From the NCBI RefSeq assembly GCF_050749885.1, contig NZ_JBOIUB010000005.1:248001-312000 (forward strand): DNA of 64,000 nt. Direction: 5' to 3'. Shown piece by piece: positions 8,369 to 17,642 of the stretch (position 1 is its first letter; the number at the start of each line of letters is the position of its first letter). A program made the translations under genes and the position numbers. Under the pieces are notes generated by a model, which did no database searches, had not been told where the DNA came from, and saw only the letters and a list, made by a program, of their open reading frames with translations. This stretch comes from Zooshikella sp050749885 (GTDB lineage Bacteria > Pseudomonadota > Gammaproteobacteria > Pseudomonadales > Zooshikellaceae).

Positions 8369-8971
8369 TCATTAATCCTAACAAAAAAGATTTTTGATGT
8401 ATGCTATCTCAGATAATGTCATATGCCCTACCTTGTTCCTGCCATTTACTCATTACTCACTTACACCATCTGCCACAGCAAATTCATGACTAATTGTTGC
8501 ATCGTTATGACGAATGCGATAATTTGTTTCAAATAATAAAAAAATAGGGTGTTGATAAAATAATTTCCATTCGATGCGTATATGATTCTTTTTTGTGTAC
8601 CTGACAAGTAAAAAAAGCAAGCGAGTAGACAAAAAATACTTGTCTTCCATCACCACAAATACACATCGACTTGGTATCATCACCAGCTGATTTATAACCA
8701 ACATGAATTATTTTTTTTAGCAGACATCGTAGTGAAGAGGATGAGCTATACAACAACGAAGCTTTTTACAGTTTCGTAAACAGTATAATTAACTGAGAAT
8801 AACACTAACGTAACTGTGCAAGGTAATTGTGAACAATTGGCTTTCAACAGTTAACGTCTGACCATCCCGCTTTATTGCATTGTTGTCTTGCTAGAACGTA
8901 AAAATAATTTGTGAATGGTTTATAGCTTTATAACAACAAATGTATCCCTTGATGGATAAGAGGCGTAATTG
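8369..8971. other. Intergenic region upstream of the AGCS symporter
   Basis: This 600-bp AT-rich gap has no supported gene. Short frames on the minus strand (for example 8453-8704) have no recognisable motif and look like chance. It should hold the promoter of the symporter-gcvT operon. No glycine riboswitch core was visible on either strand. Confidence 0.45.
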
Positions 8972-10372
8972 ATGGAAGTTTATCAAATAATCAAAGATAT
9001 CCTCGACCCTATAGACTCCTTTGTATGGGGACCAGTAATGCTGGTTCTAATTTTAGGTGTGGGGCTTTATTTAAGCCTTGGTTTACGGTTTCTTCAACTT
9101 AGAAAATTAAGTACAGGATTCAAATTACTGTGGCAAGGCCGTGCCCCTGAACAAGGCGATGAAAAAGAAGGTGAAATCAGCCCATTCAATGCGCTCATGA
9201 CCTCCTTATCTGCCACGATCGGTACAGGTAACATTGCAGGGGTCGCTACTGCTATTTTTCTCGGTGGGCCTGGTGCTTTATTCTGGATGTGGTGTACAGC
9301 CTTAGTCGGTATGGCAACTAAGTTCGCCGAAGCCGTTTGTGCCGTCAAATACCGTGAAACGGATGAAGATGGGAACCATATTGGTGGACCTATGTACTAC
9401 ATCAAAAATGGTTTGGGGCAAAAATGGTTATGGCTTGGTACCACATTTGCCGTATTTGGTGCAATCGCTGGTTTTGGTATCGGTAATACCGTTCAGGTTA
9501 ACTCAATAGCTGAAGCCTTACACACCCAATGGGGAATTCCTCCGCTTGGGACAGGGATTGTCGTCATGATTATTGTAGGTTTAGTGATCATTGGCGGTAT
9601 CAAAGCAATCGCTGAAGTAGCTGGTAAACTAGTACCCTTTATGGGAATTTCCTATTTACTGGCGGGTCTGGTTGTACTTTTCTTAAATGCCTCAGAAATA
9701 CCTGCTGCTTTAAGTATGATTATCAGTTCAGCATTTACTGGCACTGCCGCTACAGGAGGGTTTGCAGGTGCTGCCATCTGGGCAGCTATTCGCTTCGGGG
9801 TTGCACGTGGCGTATTCTCCAACGAAGCAGGTTTGGGTAGTGCACCTATAGCTCATGCCTCTGCACAAACCCATGACCCTGTCCGCCAAGGGCTAATTGC
9901 CATGCTGGGTACTTTTATCGATACTATTTTGATCTGTAGCATTACCGGTCTGGCCATAATCACTTCAGGTACCTGGACACTAGGTGAAACGGGTTCTGCG
10001 CTCACCATGGCCGCATTTGAGCAAACCATACCAGGCATTGGCGGGTATGTTGTTACCATAGGTTTAGCTGTTTTTGCTTTTACCACCATCTTGGGTTGGA
10101 GTGTATATTGCGAACGCTGTATCCAGTTTCTGTTTGGCTTAACTGCGATCAAAATCTTTCGCGTTTTTTGGCTGGTTGCCATTCCTTTGGGTGCCTATGC
10201 GAGCTTGGATCTAGTCTGGCTCATTGCAGATATTTTGAATGCTTTAATGGCAATACCAAACCTCATTGCGCTCGCCCTACTAAGCCCCGTTGTGTTTAAA
10301 CTTACTCGTGACTATTTTTCACAAGCACCTGTTAAACAGAACACCTCAAACAGCGAAGCCAACGGTATATAG
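8972..10372 (+). CDS. Alanine/glycine:cation symporter (AGCS family)
   Basis: This is an inner-membrane sodium-coupled carrier for glycine or alanine, 466 residues with about ten hydrophobic segments. AGCS hallmarks are visible: the PFNALMTSLSATIGTGNIAGVA region around residue 70-90, FAEAVCAVKYRE, GGPMYYI, and GVFSNEAGLGSAPIAHA in the second half. The ATG at 8972 has AGAGG about 9 bases upstream; a TTG one codon earlier is unnecessary. It lies 62 bp before gcvT on the same strand. This points to a glycine uptake-and-cleavage operon, probably controlled by the adjacent XRE-cupin protein. Confidence 0.93.
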   Translation: MEVYQIIKDILDPIDSFVWGPVMLVLILGVGLYLSLGLRFLQLRKLSTGFKLLWQGRAPEQGDEKEGEISPFNALMTSLSATIGTGNIAGVATAIFLGGPGALFWMWCTALVGMATKFAEAVCAVKYRETDEDGNHIGGPMYYIKNGLGQKWLWLGTTFAVFGAIAGFGIGNTVQVNSIAEALHTQWGIPPLGTGIVVMIIVGLVIIGGIKAIAEVAGKLVPFMGISYLLAGLVVLFLNASEIPAALSMIISSAFTGTAATGGFAGAAIWAAIRFGVARGVFSNEAGLGSAPIAHASAQTHDPVRQGLIAMLGTFIDTILICSITGLAIITSGTWTLGETGSALTMAAFEQTIPGIGGYVVTIGLAVFAFTTILGWSVYCERCIQFLFGLTAIKIFRVFWLVAIPLGAYASLDLVWLIADILNALMAIPNLIALALLSPVVFKLTRDYFSQAPVKQNTSNSEANGI

Positions 10373-10434
10373 TCTCTTCCACCAGCAGAGAAACTCTGCT
10401 GGTTTTATTAAGCGCTTCAATTCGGAATGATGAG

Positions 10435-11559
10435 ATGACAATAACCAACGCACCTTTACAACAAACGCCTCTGAATACCCTACACGAAGAGCTTGGGGCT
10501 AAAATGGTGCCCTTTGCGGGCTACCATATGCCCTTACAATACCCGATGGGGATTAAACAAGAACACTTACATACTCGTTCTCAGGCAGGCTTATTTGATG
10601 TTTCACACATGGGGCAGGTTTGGTTGCCTTTAGAGGCTGAGGCAGGATTGGAAAAGCTGGTACCTGTAGACATTCTGGATTTACCTGTTGGTAAACAGCG
10701 TTATGCACTCTTTACCAATGAAGAAGGTGGCATTCTTGATGACTTAATGGTGGCCCGCTTCTCTGATGGATTCATGTTAGTTATCAACGCTGCGTGTAAA
10801 GAGCAGGATATTGCACATCTTCGTCAGCATCTTGGTGCAGATATGGTTAACGTGCTTTCCGATCAAGCACTGGTTGCACTACAAGGGCCTGCTGCAGCAA
10901 ATGTTTTGAGTCACTTTATCAACGAGCTGGACACCATGCTCTTTATGGATGTTCGCAAAGTTACCCTTTGTGGCGCAGAGTGTTTTATTAGTCGCTCAGG
11001 TTATACTGGCGAGGATGGATTTGAAATATCCATTCCTGCCGCGGATGCCCAAACTGTGGTCAAAGCAATACTGGAACATCCTGAAGTTGCACCCATTGGT
11101 TTGGGCGCACGAGACTCACTCCGTCTTGAAGCAGGACTATGTTTGTATGGTAATGATATTGATAAATCAACCACACCTATTGAAGCGGCTCTAAACTGGG
11201 CCATCAGCAAATCCCGGCGTACTGGGGGTAATCGAGCAGGTGGTTTTATAGGTGCAAAAACCATTTTGGCACAGCTCGATAAAATAACGCCAGTACAACG
11301 TAAACGCGTTGGTTTACGTACACAGGGCAAAGCCCCTATCCGTACAGGAACCCCTTTAGTCAATGCTACGGGCGAGTCAATCGGCAGTGTCACCAGTGGT
11401 GGATTTGGTCCCAGTTTAGGGGCACCAGTGGCCATGGGTTATGTTAATTCTGAGTATGCCTCAATTGATACTGAACTCTTTGCAGAGGTGCGAGGCAAAC
11501 GACTACCTGTCAATGTCTGTAAAATGCCCTTTGTCCCCCAGCGTTATTATCGTGGATAA
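10435..11559 (+). CDS. gcvT: Aminomethyltransferase, glycine cleavage T protein
   Basis: GcvT transfers the methylene group from aminomethyl-lipoyl GcvH to tetrahydrofolate, releasing ammonia. The 374-residue length is typical. Conserved elements include MVPFAGYHMPLQYP near the N-terminus, GLFDVSHMGQ, the folate-contacting SRSGYTGEDGFEI segment and GLGARDSLRLEAGLCLYG. It follows the AGCS symporter in the same orientation and is separated from gcvH-gcvP by about 3.4 kb and by strand. A bidirectional terminator lies about 40 bases downstream. The lipoamide dehydrogenase (L protein) is not in the window. Confidence 0.95.
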   Translation: MTITNAPLQQTPLNTLHEELGAKMVPFAGYHMPLQYPMGIKQEHLHTRSQAGLFDVSHMGQVWLPLEAEAGLEKLVPVDILDLPVGKQRYALFTNEEGGILDDLMVARFSDGFMLVINAACKEQDIAHLRQHLGADMVNVLSDQALVALQGPAAANVLSHFINELDTMLFMDVRKVTLCGAECFISRSGYTGEDGFEISIPAADAQTVVKAILEHPEVAPIGLGARDSLRLEAGLCLYGNDIDKSTTPIEAALNWAISKSRRTGGNRAGGFIGAKTILAQLDKITPVQRKRVGLRTQGKAPIRTGTPLVNATGESIGSVTSGGFGPSLGAPVAMGYVNSEYASIDTELFAEVRGKRLPVNVCKMPFVPQRYYRG

Positions 11560-11595
11560 AAACTCAAGAACACATTATTCAGTTAGTGTTGCCAC

Positions 11596-11625
11596 AAAAA
11601 AAGGGAGTGAATACTCCCTTTTTCT
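11596..11625. terminator. Bidirectional terminator between gcvT and ydbL
   Basis: AGGGAGT (11602-11608) pairs with ACTCCCT (11613-11619), flanked by an A-run on the left and a T-run on the right. It can end both gcvT (plus) and the ydbH-ynbE-ydbL operon (minus). Confidence 0.85.
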
Positions 11626-11648
11626 TATCCAAACAATGTCAACTAAAA

Positions 11649-11981
11649 CTATTTTTTTACCCACTGACCACCTGTATTTTGGATATACTGACCTGGTGGT
11701 GTTTTTTCAATTGCTTTTTGTCCTGCCAACTTACCAATCGTCGAGAGTGGGACACCATTTCGCTTAGCAAGTTGCTCATATTTTTGTTTACGTTTTTGAT
11801 TTATTTCAGTAATCAGCTGCTTTGCTGCAGCATTGTTAACCACTAGCCCTAAATATCCATTTAACTGCTCACCCACCAAACCTTGTTGTTTTGCATCTTC
11901 TAAGCCCATTGCTAAAACAGTGAGGGGTACACATAAAATTAAACCAAGTACTAATAAACGAAAGCTATGTACTATTTTCAT
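11649..11981 (-). CDS. ydbL: YdbL family protein (DUF1318)
   Basis: This 110-residue exported protein has an N-terminal signal peptide (hydrophobic residues about 8-24 ending near ALA) and a YdbL-type body. Family marks are MGLEDAKQQGLVGEQLNGYLG, an invariant-looking AKRNG segment and the C-terminal GQYIQ-GGQW. YdbL is periplasmic and in E. coli acts with YdbH and YnbE in forming the lipid-transport bridge between inner and outer membranes. It is the last gene of the minus-strand ydbH-ynbE-ydbL set and lies only 8 bp after ynbE. Confidence 0.9.
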   Translation of the reverse strand: MKIVHSFRLLVLGLILCVPLTVLAMGLEDAKQQGLVGEQLNGYLGLVVNNAAAKQLITEINQKRKQKYEQLAKRNGVPLSTIGKLAGQKAIEKTPPGQYIQNTGGQWVKK

Positions 11982-11989
11982 TACCCCTC

Positions 11990-12190
11990 CTAAAACAACT
12001 CGCTGTCTTCACTAAAAATCTCATCAAGCTCTTTATCTATTTTTACTTTAATCTCATGCTCGACTTTGACGTTTAAATTTATGGTAATAGGTTTTTCTGG
12101 CACAGCAACCTCCACACGCGGCGTACACCCGACTAAAAAACTTGCGAGTAAACTGACCGCTGCCACCGACAGCATCCATTCTTTGTTCAT
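11990..12190 (-). CDS. ynbE: YnbE-like outer-membrane lipoprotein
   Basis: This 66-residue lipoprotein has a signal peptide ending in a lipobox, LVGC, with the acylated Cys at residue 22. The mature part contains the family-typical TPRVEVAVPEKPITINLNVKVEHEIKVKI segment, a single beta-prone strand. YnbE is known to stack on the C-terminus of the AsmA-like protein YdbH to continue its hydrophobic groove to the outer membrane. It is encoded 19 bp after ydbH and 8 bp before ydbL, in the order found in Enterobacteria and Pseudomonas. Confidence 0.9.
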   Translation of the reverse strand: MNKEWMLSVAAVSLLASFLVGCTPRVEVAVPEKPITINLNVKVEHEIKVKIDKELDEIFSEDSELF

Positions 12191-12209
12191 AGTGTTATGC
12201 TACTCAATA

Positions 12210-14621
12210 CTAATGCCTTAACTTGTCAGTAAGACGTTGAGAAAAACGTAAACTTCTTAGCAACATTAGCATATTTTCCTCATGCTGGTAATTAAAGTTC
12301 ACTTGTCGGGTCTTACTTAATGAAGGGTTATAGCCTTTTATTGTTACTTTAAATTTAGCATCACCCTTTTCATTTAAATCAACAGAACTCTCTAACATTG
12401 AAAAATGCAGATTTTCTAATGCTTTAATGGCTGATGAAAACTCGGGTCGACTTTGTTTCATTGCTTCAACTGCAGGATTATTTTCTAATTTTATAAACCC
12501 TCCGGATTTACTGGCTTGTATTTGTCCTGCTTTGATGGTGATCCCACTGGTTGAAAAGCGTAGAGGTAATCGACCTTGTAATCGACCCTGTGCAGATAAA
12601 CCTGGTTGCTGCTGCAAAGCCACCAAATTACTAAGTGAAATCCCATCAAATGTTGCATAACTATTAACAGGATATGGCGGTAATAGGGGTATTTGTTTTA
12701 CATAAACATTACCTTGTAATACCTTAACATTCACTCGTTCCAGATTTAACCAAGGAGAAGGCCTGTTTTTGACAACCATGTACCCTCTCAACCTTTGCAA
12801 TGGAATACCGACGTTCAGTTGCTCAACCTTAAACTGGTTTTTCGCCATTGGTGAAAAACTTAGCTGACTACCAATGGCCTCAATTTTCCAGCCTAAATCC
12901 ATTTCAGCACCCAACCACTGGTAATCTTGATACTGTCCAGCCAACTGATTAGCCGACAGTTGCGCATTTGCCAACCACTGTGTTCCAGTTTGCCAATTAG
13001 CTTCAACCTGGAAATGTGGCGTCAAGGTACCTGAGGACAGCGACAGACCATCAGGCCAAATAGGGTAGCGAGAAAAAGAACGTTGCAGTTGCTTAGCGCT
13101 GATCGTGTTCCAACGTGTATCAACCCTAAGCTGTTTTTGTAACAGGTTAAGCTTTGCTTGACCCTGCCAGCGTAAGGAAGATGTCCAACTACCTTCCATA
13201 TGATAATCCAACTGTTGGTCCTTTAACTGAATATCATGTGTTGCATTCAAGCTTGGCAACTTCACTTTTTTTATTTTCAAGCCCGTTAGAGCGCTGACTA
13301 ACGATCCCTGAATATCCCACCGAAAAGGATTGACTTGAAAATTGGCCTGTATTGGCTGCTCAGTTGTAATATCAACTCGACGAGCCGTTAATGTGTTATG
13401 CACAACATCATGAAACGTAAAAACAGGTCTCAATGTAAACTTAATATCCATAGGTAAAATGGCTAAATTACCGTCCATTTTAAATTGGTAACTACCAAAC
13501 AAGATACCTTTATGTGTAAGTGTTTTCACACCTGACTTTAAATTTAAATTAAATACAGCGTTACTGCTCATATCATTAAAATTTAACTGGAATGGCTTAA
13601 ACGCCAAATACCCTTGATAATAGCTATGATTAACATAAATCTGCCAAGATGAACTTTGTAATACACTCTGTTGGTATTTTATGTTACCTGGCATCTGCAA
13701 AGTGATTTCTTGGGGGAAAGCCATTTCACCAAATGCTTTATTACGTAACCCAAATATAGATGATGGCCCCAAATAGGCATCTATATTCTGTAAAGAATAA
13801 TCTTCAAACTTAACCACACCCCAAGCATGCCCTTTCACTTGTGCTTCAACTTTGTGTCCCATTGAAATAGCATTATTACTGGTAAGCAGATTAAATCCCA
13901 AAAAACCATTATTAATAATTGCCTTTGTGCTTTTACCTTTTTCAGTAACAGGTATTTTATAATAGGCAAATAATTGTGTTAAACCTGGCTGAAACCGTAC
14001 TCTATGGACTAAAGAAGGTAATACAGTACTTGTCGGAATAGTCCAAAAGCCTATATTCCCTGACACTTCCTGTTCCGTTAAGCGCCCTTTTACATATAGC
14101 TGAGCACCTATTTCTGACGTTACTCTAGCAGTATAGTTTGCTTCTTCAGGTAAAATACTGGCATCAAGTATAATCTCAAACTTATATCCCGAGTACACAA
14201 TGGAGAATGGTTCAACCGTTAAGTAACTTCTTACGGGCAATAAAGGAAATAATTTTTTTTCACTGCTCGCTGTTTTTGCCTTTGGAAAGACCTTTATAAG
14301 ATTAGTTAAATTATGATAATTAAGCTGTTTAGGATGAATGTTAAATTTTACTGTTCCTTTCCAGAGTTCAGATAAATTTATCTGTAAATAATGAAATTCA
14401 AGGACAGATGCTTGTTGGCAATGAATATTTATATTTCCAAGTTTTAAACGCCCAAAGCTATCCCACTCAGCCTGATCGAGGTACACAGCTATATTTTCAT
14501 CAAAATCAATATGGTTGACCGCAACAGGGATTATCCACGGTAAAGAAACGACTAACGCAACAATAACAGCCAAGCATATAACCAACCAAACTGTTATTTT
14601 TTTTAACTTAGCAGCCAACAT
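12210..14621 (-). CDS. ydbH: YdbH family intermembrane phospholipid transport protein
   Basis: This 803-residue AsmA-like envelope protein has one N-terminal membrane anchor (about residues 9-30) and a long periplasmic region of repeated beta-strands. It is expected to form the extended groove that carries phospholipid across the periplasm. The C-terminal portion is YdbH-like: GRLPLRFSTSGITIKAGQ, then LENLHFSMLESSVDLNEKG, then a final helix rich in LLRSLRFSQR. E. coli YdbH is partly redundant with TamB and YhdP. It heads the ydbH-ynbE-ydbL operon. N- and C-terminal signatures and the two partner genes make the call firm despite the usual low identity of this family. Confidence 0.88.
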   Translation of the reverse strand: MLAAKLKKITVWLVICLAVIVALVVSLPWIIPVAVNHIDFDENIAVYLDQAEWDSFGRLKLGNINIHCQQASVLEFHYLQINLSELWKGTVKFNIHPKQLNYHNLTNLIKVFPKAKTASSEKKLFPLLPVRSYLTVEPFSIVYSGYKFEIILDASILPEEANYTARVTSEIGAQLYVKGRLTEQEVSGNIGFWTIPTSTVLPSLVHRVRFQPGLTQLFAYYKIPVTEKGKSTKAIINNGFLGFNLLTSNNAISMGHKVEAQVKGHAWGVVKFEDYSLQNIDAYLGPSSIFGLRNKAFGEMAFPQEITLQMPGNIKYQQSVLQSSSWQIYVNHSYYQGYLAFKPFQLNFNDMSSNAVFNLNLKSGVKTLTHKGILFGSYQFKMDGNLAILPMDIKFTLRPVFTFHDVVHNTLTARRVDITTEQPIQANFQVNPFRWDIQGSLVSALTGLKIKKVKLPSLNATHDIQLKDQQLDYHMEGSWTSSLRWQGQAKLNLLQKQLRVDTRWNTISAKQLQRSFSRYPIWPDGLSLSSGTLTPHFQVEANWQTGTQWLANAQLSANQLAGQYQDYQWLGAEMDLGWKIEAIGSQLSFSPMAKNQFKVEQLNVGIPLQRLRGYMVVKNRPSPWLNLERVNVKVLQGNVYVKQIPLLPPYPVNSYATFDGISLSNLVALQQQPGLSAQGRLQGRLPLRFSTSGITIKAGQIQASKSGGFIKLENNPAVEAMKQSRPEFSSAIKALENLHFSMLESSVDLNEKGDAKFKVTIKGYNPSLSKTRQVNFNYQHEENMLMLLRSLRFSQRLTDKLRH

Positions 14622-14771
14622 ATTTTTGCTCTTCCTCTTATCCGCTTAAAGAGCCAGGCATACCTATAACGTACACTTCCAGTATAAATGATGGACAGTA
14701 ATGAGGATATTAGGAGATATAAACTCATTAACCACAGCAAGGACGCTATGGCTAATGAGAGAATAGTACAA

Positions 14772-16706
14772 CTAGAAGGATTGTCGCAGTAAAGGCTTGA
14801 CTACCGTTGGCTTGTTATAGTCAGACGGTGCGATATCACTGTATATTTCATTAAAGATATTACGAAGTTCTTTCTGACGGTCTTTAATAAAATGGTAACG
14901 GGTACTGGTCACTTGGTCAGCAGCCGCTTTACTACGTAAGATAGTTGGTTTAAGAAAAACCATAATATTGGTTTTAGTGACTTCTTTTCTTTTGTTTCTA
15001 AATAAATGCCCTATAACAGGAATATCTCCTAAAAAAGGCACTTTTGTTTCAATATCTTTCACTCTATCTTCAATTAACCCACCCATGACTAGAACCGCTT
15101 TATCTTCAACCAAGACATTCGTGGTGATGGTTTTTTTATCAATCACGATATCCTTGGCATTTTCAAGCTCTGTCTGAGAAACATCCGATATTTCTTGTGA
15201 TATTTCCATTGTAACCGTGTTACCAGGATTAATTCGCGGCGTCAGCTTTAATATAATGCCCACATTTTTTCGGTCATAGGTAGTAAATGGGTTACTGGTA
15301 GTAGAAGACGAGTTTGTTTCTTGTCCTGTGACAACAGGTACTTCTTTACCTACATTAATTTCAGCTTCTTTATTGTCTAAGGTAATGATATTTGGCTTAG
15401 AGAGTACGTTAACAGACTCATTACTTTTAAAAGCCTTGATCAATGAGCGTAGTGAACCATTTCGGAAAAAACCAAATGTAAAGCCTTTACCAATATCGAG
15501 ATTCCCATCTTTATCTTTTGAAAGGCTACTAAAATTTCCAGTCGTATGTGTTCGAGCAAAGGCTCCATCCTTACCAACAGCTGAATTAGAGGTACTCCAG
15601 TCCACACCGATTTCGTTATCAATTTCATCACCCACAGAAACAATTAATGCTTCCACTAATACTTGAGCTCGTCGAATATCTAACTTCCTAACAACATGCT
15701 GGATCGTTTTCATTAATGTTGGCGGCGCAGTAACCACAAGTGCATTAGTACTTTCATCTGGCTCTATGCTGACTTCCGCATTGGCCATACCCACATCCTT
15801 ACCTTCTTTTTTTATTGAGCCAGACATTTTTTGTAAAATGGGTGCAACATCTTTTGCTTTGGCATAATTTAAATAAAAAACTTGCGTATCACCGTTACTG
15901 GATTCAGAGTTATCCAGCCTGTGAATTATTTCCCGTAGTTTACGTCGCTTAACAGCATCACCACTCATTAATATACTGTTACTACGCTCATCAGCTGCAA
16001 AGTCAATTGTAAATGCTTTGCTCTGTGGTGAAGCACCTTTAGGCATTAATGCTTTCAAAATAGTCACTACATCTTTTGCATTAGCATGTGCTATTGGTAC
16101 AATTTCAATATCCAATGCACCTGCGTTATCAATTCGCGAAATAATTTTTGATATTTGCTCGATATTACCTGCTCGGTCAGACACAATCAGGGCATTACTG
16201 TCAGGATAAGCAATCAAGTGACCTGTCTGTGGTACTAATGGCCGCAACATACTGACCAGCTTAATAGCAGGAATGTTCTTAGGCTTTATAACCTTAACAA
16301 TCATTTCATCATTGCCACTGTGGCTCTGTCCCTCCATCAGTGGAACAGCACTATGACGAGCAGAAGCATCAGGTATAATCTTTACGACTTGTCCACTCTC
16401 AAGTGCCGTATACCCATGCACTTGTAAGACAGATAAAAAAACCTGATAGGCTTCTTCTGCCGTGAGTGACTCTTGTGAAATAACAGAAACCTTGCCTTTT
16501 ACCCTGGGATCAATCACAAAGTTTTTATTTGTTCTTTCGGCTATCCATTGAATAAATGTACGAATATCACCGTCTTGCATATTGATTTTAATTTCTGCTG
16601 AGCTTGCAGAAATGCTTTGATCTTGAGGCGTTGAAGCATTAACAAAGAATGCAGGTGATGTGCTCACTAGCCCCCAAATGAGCCACGTGCTGAAAAACTG
16701 TTTCAT
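14772..16706 (-). CDS. gspD: Type II secretion system secretin GspD
   Basis: GspD forms the outer-membrane channel of the type II secretion system. The 644-residue product has a signal peptide (residues 1-25), then an N0 domain (about 30-110), with the INMQDGDIRTFIQWIAERTNKN-type start split here as DIRTFI and DPRVKGKV. The N1-N3 repeats follow (about 120-340), then the secretin domain with VGKEVPVVTG, KNVGIILKLTPRINP and the VPFLGDIPVIGHLFR motif near the C-terminus. It is 31 bp downstream of gspC. The remaining gsp genes are not in the window, so the pair is split from the rest of the cluster. Confidence 0.95.
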   Translation of the reverse strand: MKQFFSTWLIWGLVSTSPAFFVNASTPQDQSISASSAEIKINMQDGDIRTFIQWIAERTNKNFVIDPRVKGKVSVISQESLTAEEAYQVFLSVLQVHGYTALESGQVVKIIPDASARHSAVPLMEGQSHSGNDEMIVKVIKPKNIPAIKLVSMLRPLVPQTGHLIAYPDSNALIVSDRAGNIEQISKIISRIDNAGALDIEIVPIAHANAKDVVTILKALMPKGASPQSKAFTIDFAADERSNSILMSGDAVKRRKLREIIHRLDNSESSNGDTQVFYLNYAKAKDVAPILQKMSGSIKKEGKDVGMANAEVSIEPDESTNALVVTAPPTLMKTIQHVVRKLDIRRAQVLVEALIVSVGDEIDNEIGVDWSTSNSAVGKDGAFARTHTTGNFSSLSKDKDGNLDIGKGFTFGFFRNGSLRSLIKAFKSNESVNVLSKPNIITLDNKEAEINVGKEVPVVTGQETNSSSTTSNPFTTYDRKNVGIILKLTPRINPGNTVTMEISQEISDVSQTELENAKDIVIDKKTITTNVLVEDKAVLVMGGLIEDRVKDIETKVPFLGDIPVIGHLFRNKRKEVTKTNIMVFLKPTILRSKAAADQVTSTRYHFIKDRQKELRNIFNEIYSDIAPSDYNKPTVVKPLLRQSF

Positions 16707-16737
16707 AGTACTTCAGTCAAACTACCAGTAAGATGGA

Positions 16738-17367
16738 TTAATTAAATTGTGCTCGCAGCGCTTCTAAACGGCGACGTATTTCATCTCTACGTTTATCAGG
16801 CGAAGATATCCCTGAAGGTGTAATGGGTGGCCGAGATGGGTAACCAGAATAATGCCGCTGACTCACTCTACTATCACCACCTTCACCTTTAATCAAAGGT
16901 AAATTTTCCAGTTTACCCCCACGCTCTAATGTAATGTGGGTTGGCTTTATATCACGAATGGCAACACCTCCTGATAAAGTATCACCTACTCGTAAAAGCT
17001 TACTTTGATTATTGTTTGTCTGGACAACAGCAGCTGAATCACCCGCATGGGTAGAGAAAAATACAGCTTGTAACTTCATATTAAGTTTTGTGATAGGTAT
17101 TTCTGGCGTGACTTTAACTTCCTTTTCTTTTTTGGGTGGTTCGCCAAAAATTGCATGGGCTATTTTTGGTAAATCCTTTTCATTAGCATCAACTTGCTGC
17201 ATGACCTCAGAATCATTTTTTACAGCAACACCTGCACTTGAGAGTAACTGCTGTGTTCGATGCTCATTATCCTGAGCCTGCAGATACCCCCAATAACCCA
17301 CAGTGCAACTGCTAGCAAGCAAGATGACCCCAACTGTCCGGTCAATCAAAGTATGAATAGTGCTCAC
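16738..17367 (-). CDS. gspC: Type II secretion system protein GspC (short form)
   Basis: GspC is the inner-membrane clamp that links the type II assembly platform to GspD. The product has a short cytoplasmic N-terminus, one membrane segment (about residues 12-30) and an HR domain (about 95-165, with KLNMKLQAVFFS, AVVQTNNNQSKLLRVGDTL and ITLERGGKLENL). At 209 residues it is shorter than many homologues and lacks a C-terminal PDZ domain. The tail is instead Pro-rich and then strongly charged (KRRDEIRRRLEALRAQF), likely a short coiled coil as in Pseudomonas XcpP-type proteins. Position directly before gspD supports the call. Confidence 0.88.
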   Translation of the reverse strand: MSTIHTLIDRTVGVILLASSCTVGYWGYLQAQDNEHRTQQLLSSAGVAVKNDSEVMQQVDANEKDLPKIAHAIFGEPPKKEKEVKVTPEIPITKLNMKLQAVFFSTHAGDSAAVVQTNNNQSKLLRVGDTLSGGVAIRDIKPTHITLERGGKLENLPLIKGEGGDSRVSQRHYSGYPSRPPITPSGISSPDKRRDEIRRRLEALRAQFN

Positions 17368-17570
17368 AATATTTCAGTGACTCCTAAAGCTACATCCAGG
17401 TATCCCATTACCAATGAATAGCAGTGGCTCATACCTCTTTACGACGCTTGTCATATAATTACTGTGGGCATTCTAACTAATCACTGATAGTTTTTGAAGA
17501 CAATCACATCAATACCAAACTGATCTCTCTATATTCAACAGTCATTATTAACAAAAAAATTTTTCCCATA

Positions 17571-17600
17571 AAAAAACGGACTCTAATGAGTCCGTTTTTT
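17571..17600. terminator. Terminator after adhE
   Basis: CGGACTC pairs with GAGTCCG around a TAAT loop, with six A on the left and six T on the right, so it can work in both directions. It lies 43 bases past the adhE stop and ends that transcript. Confidence 0.88.
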
Positions 17601-17642
17601 AGGCTGGCCATATTCCCTATACAGAGGGTGTTGTATCAGGGA

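Noticed and set aside
8453..8704. Minus-strand frame of 83 codons upstream of the AGCS gene
   Set aside because: Chance-like composition in an AT-rich gap and no recognisable domain.
8369..8971. Glycine riboswitch upstream of the AGCS-gcvT operon
   Set aside because: The conserved aptamer core was not seen on either strand, although such elements are common before these genes; a covariance-model search would settle it.
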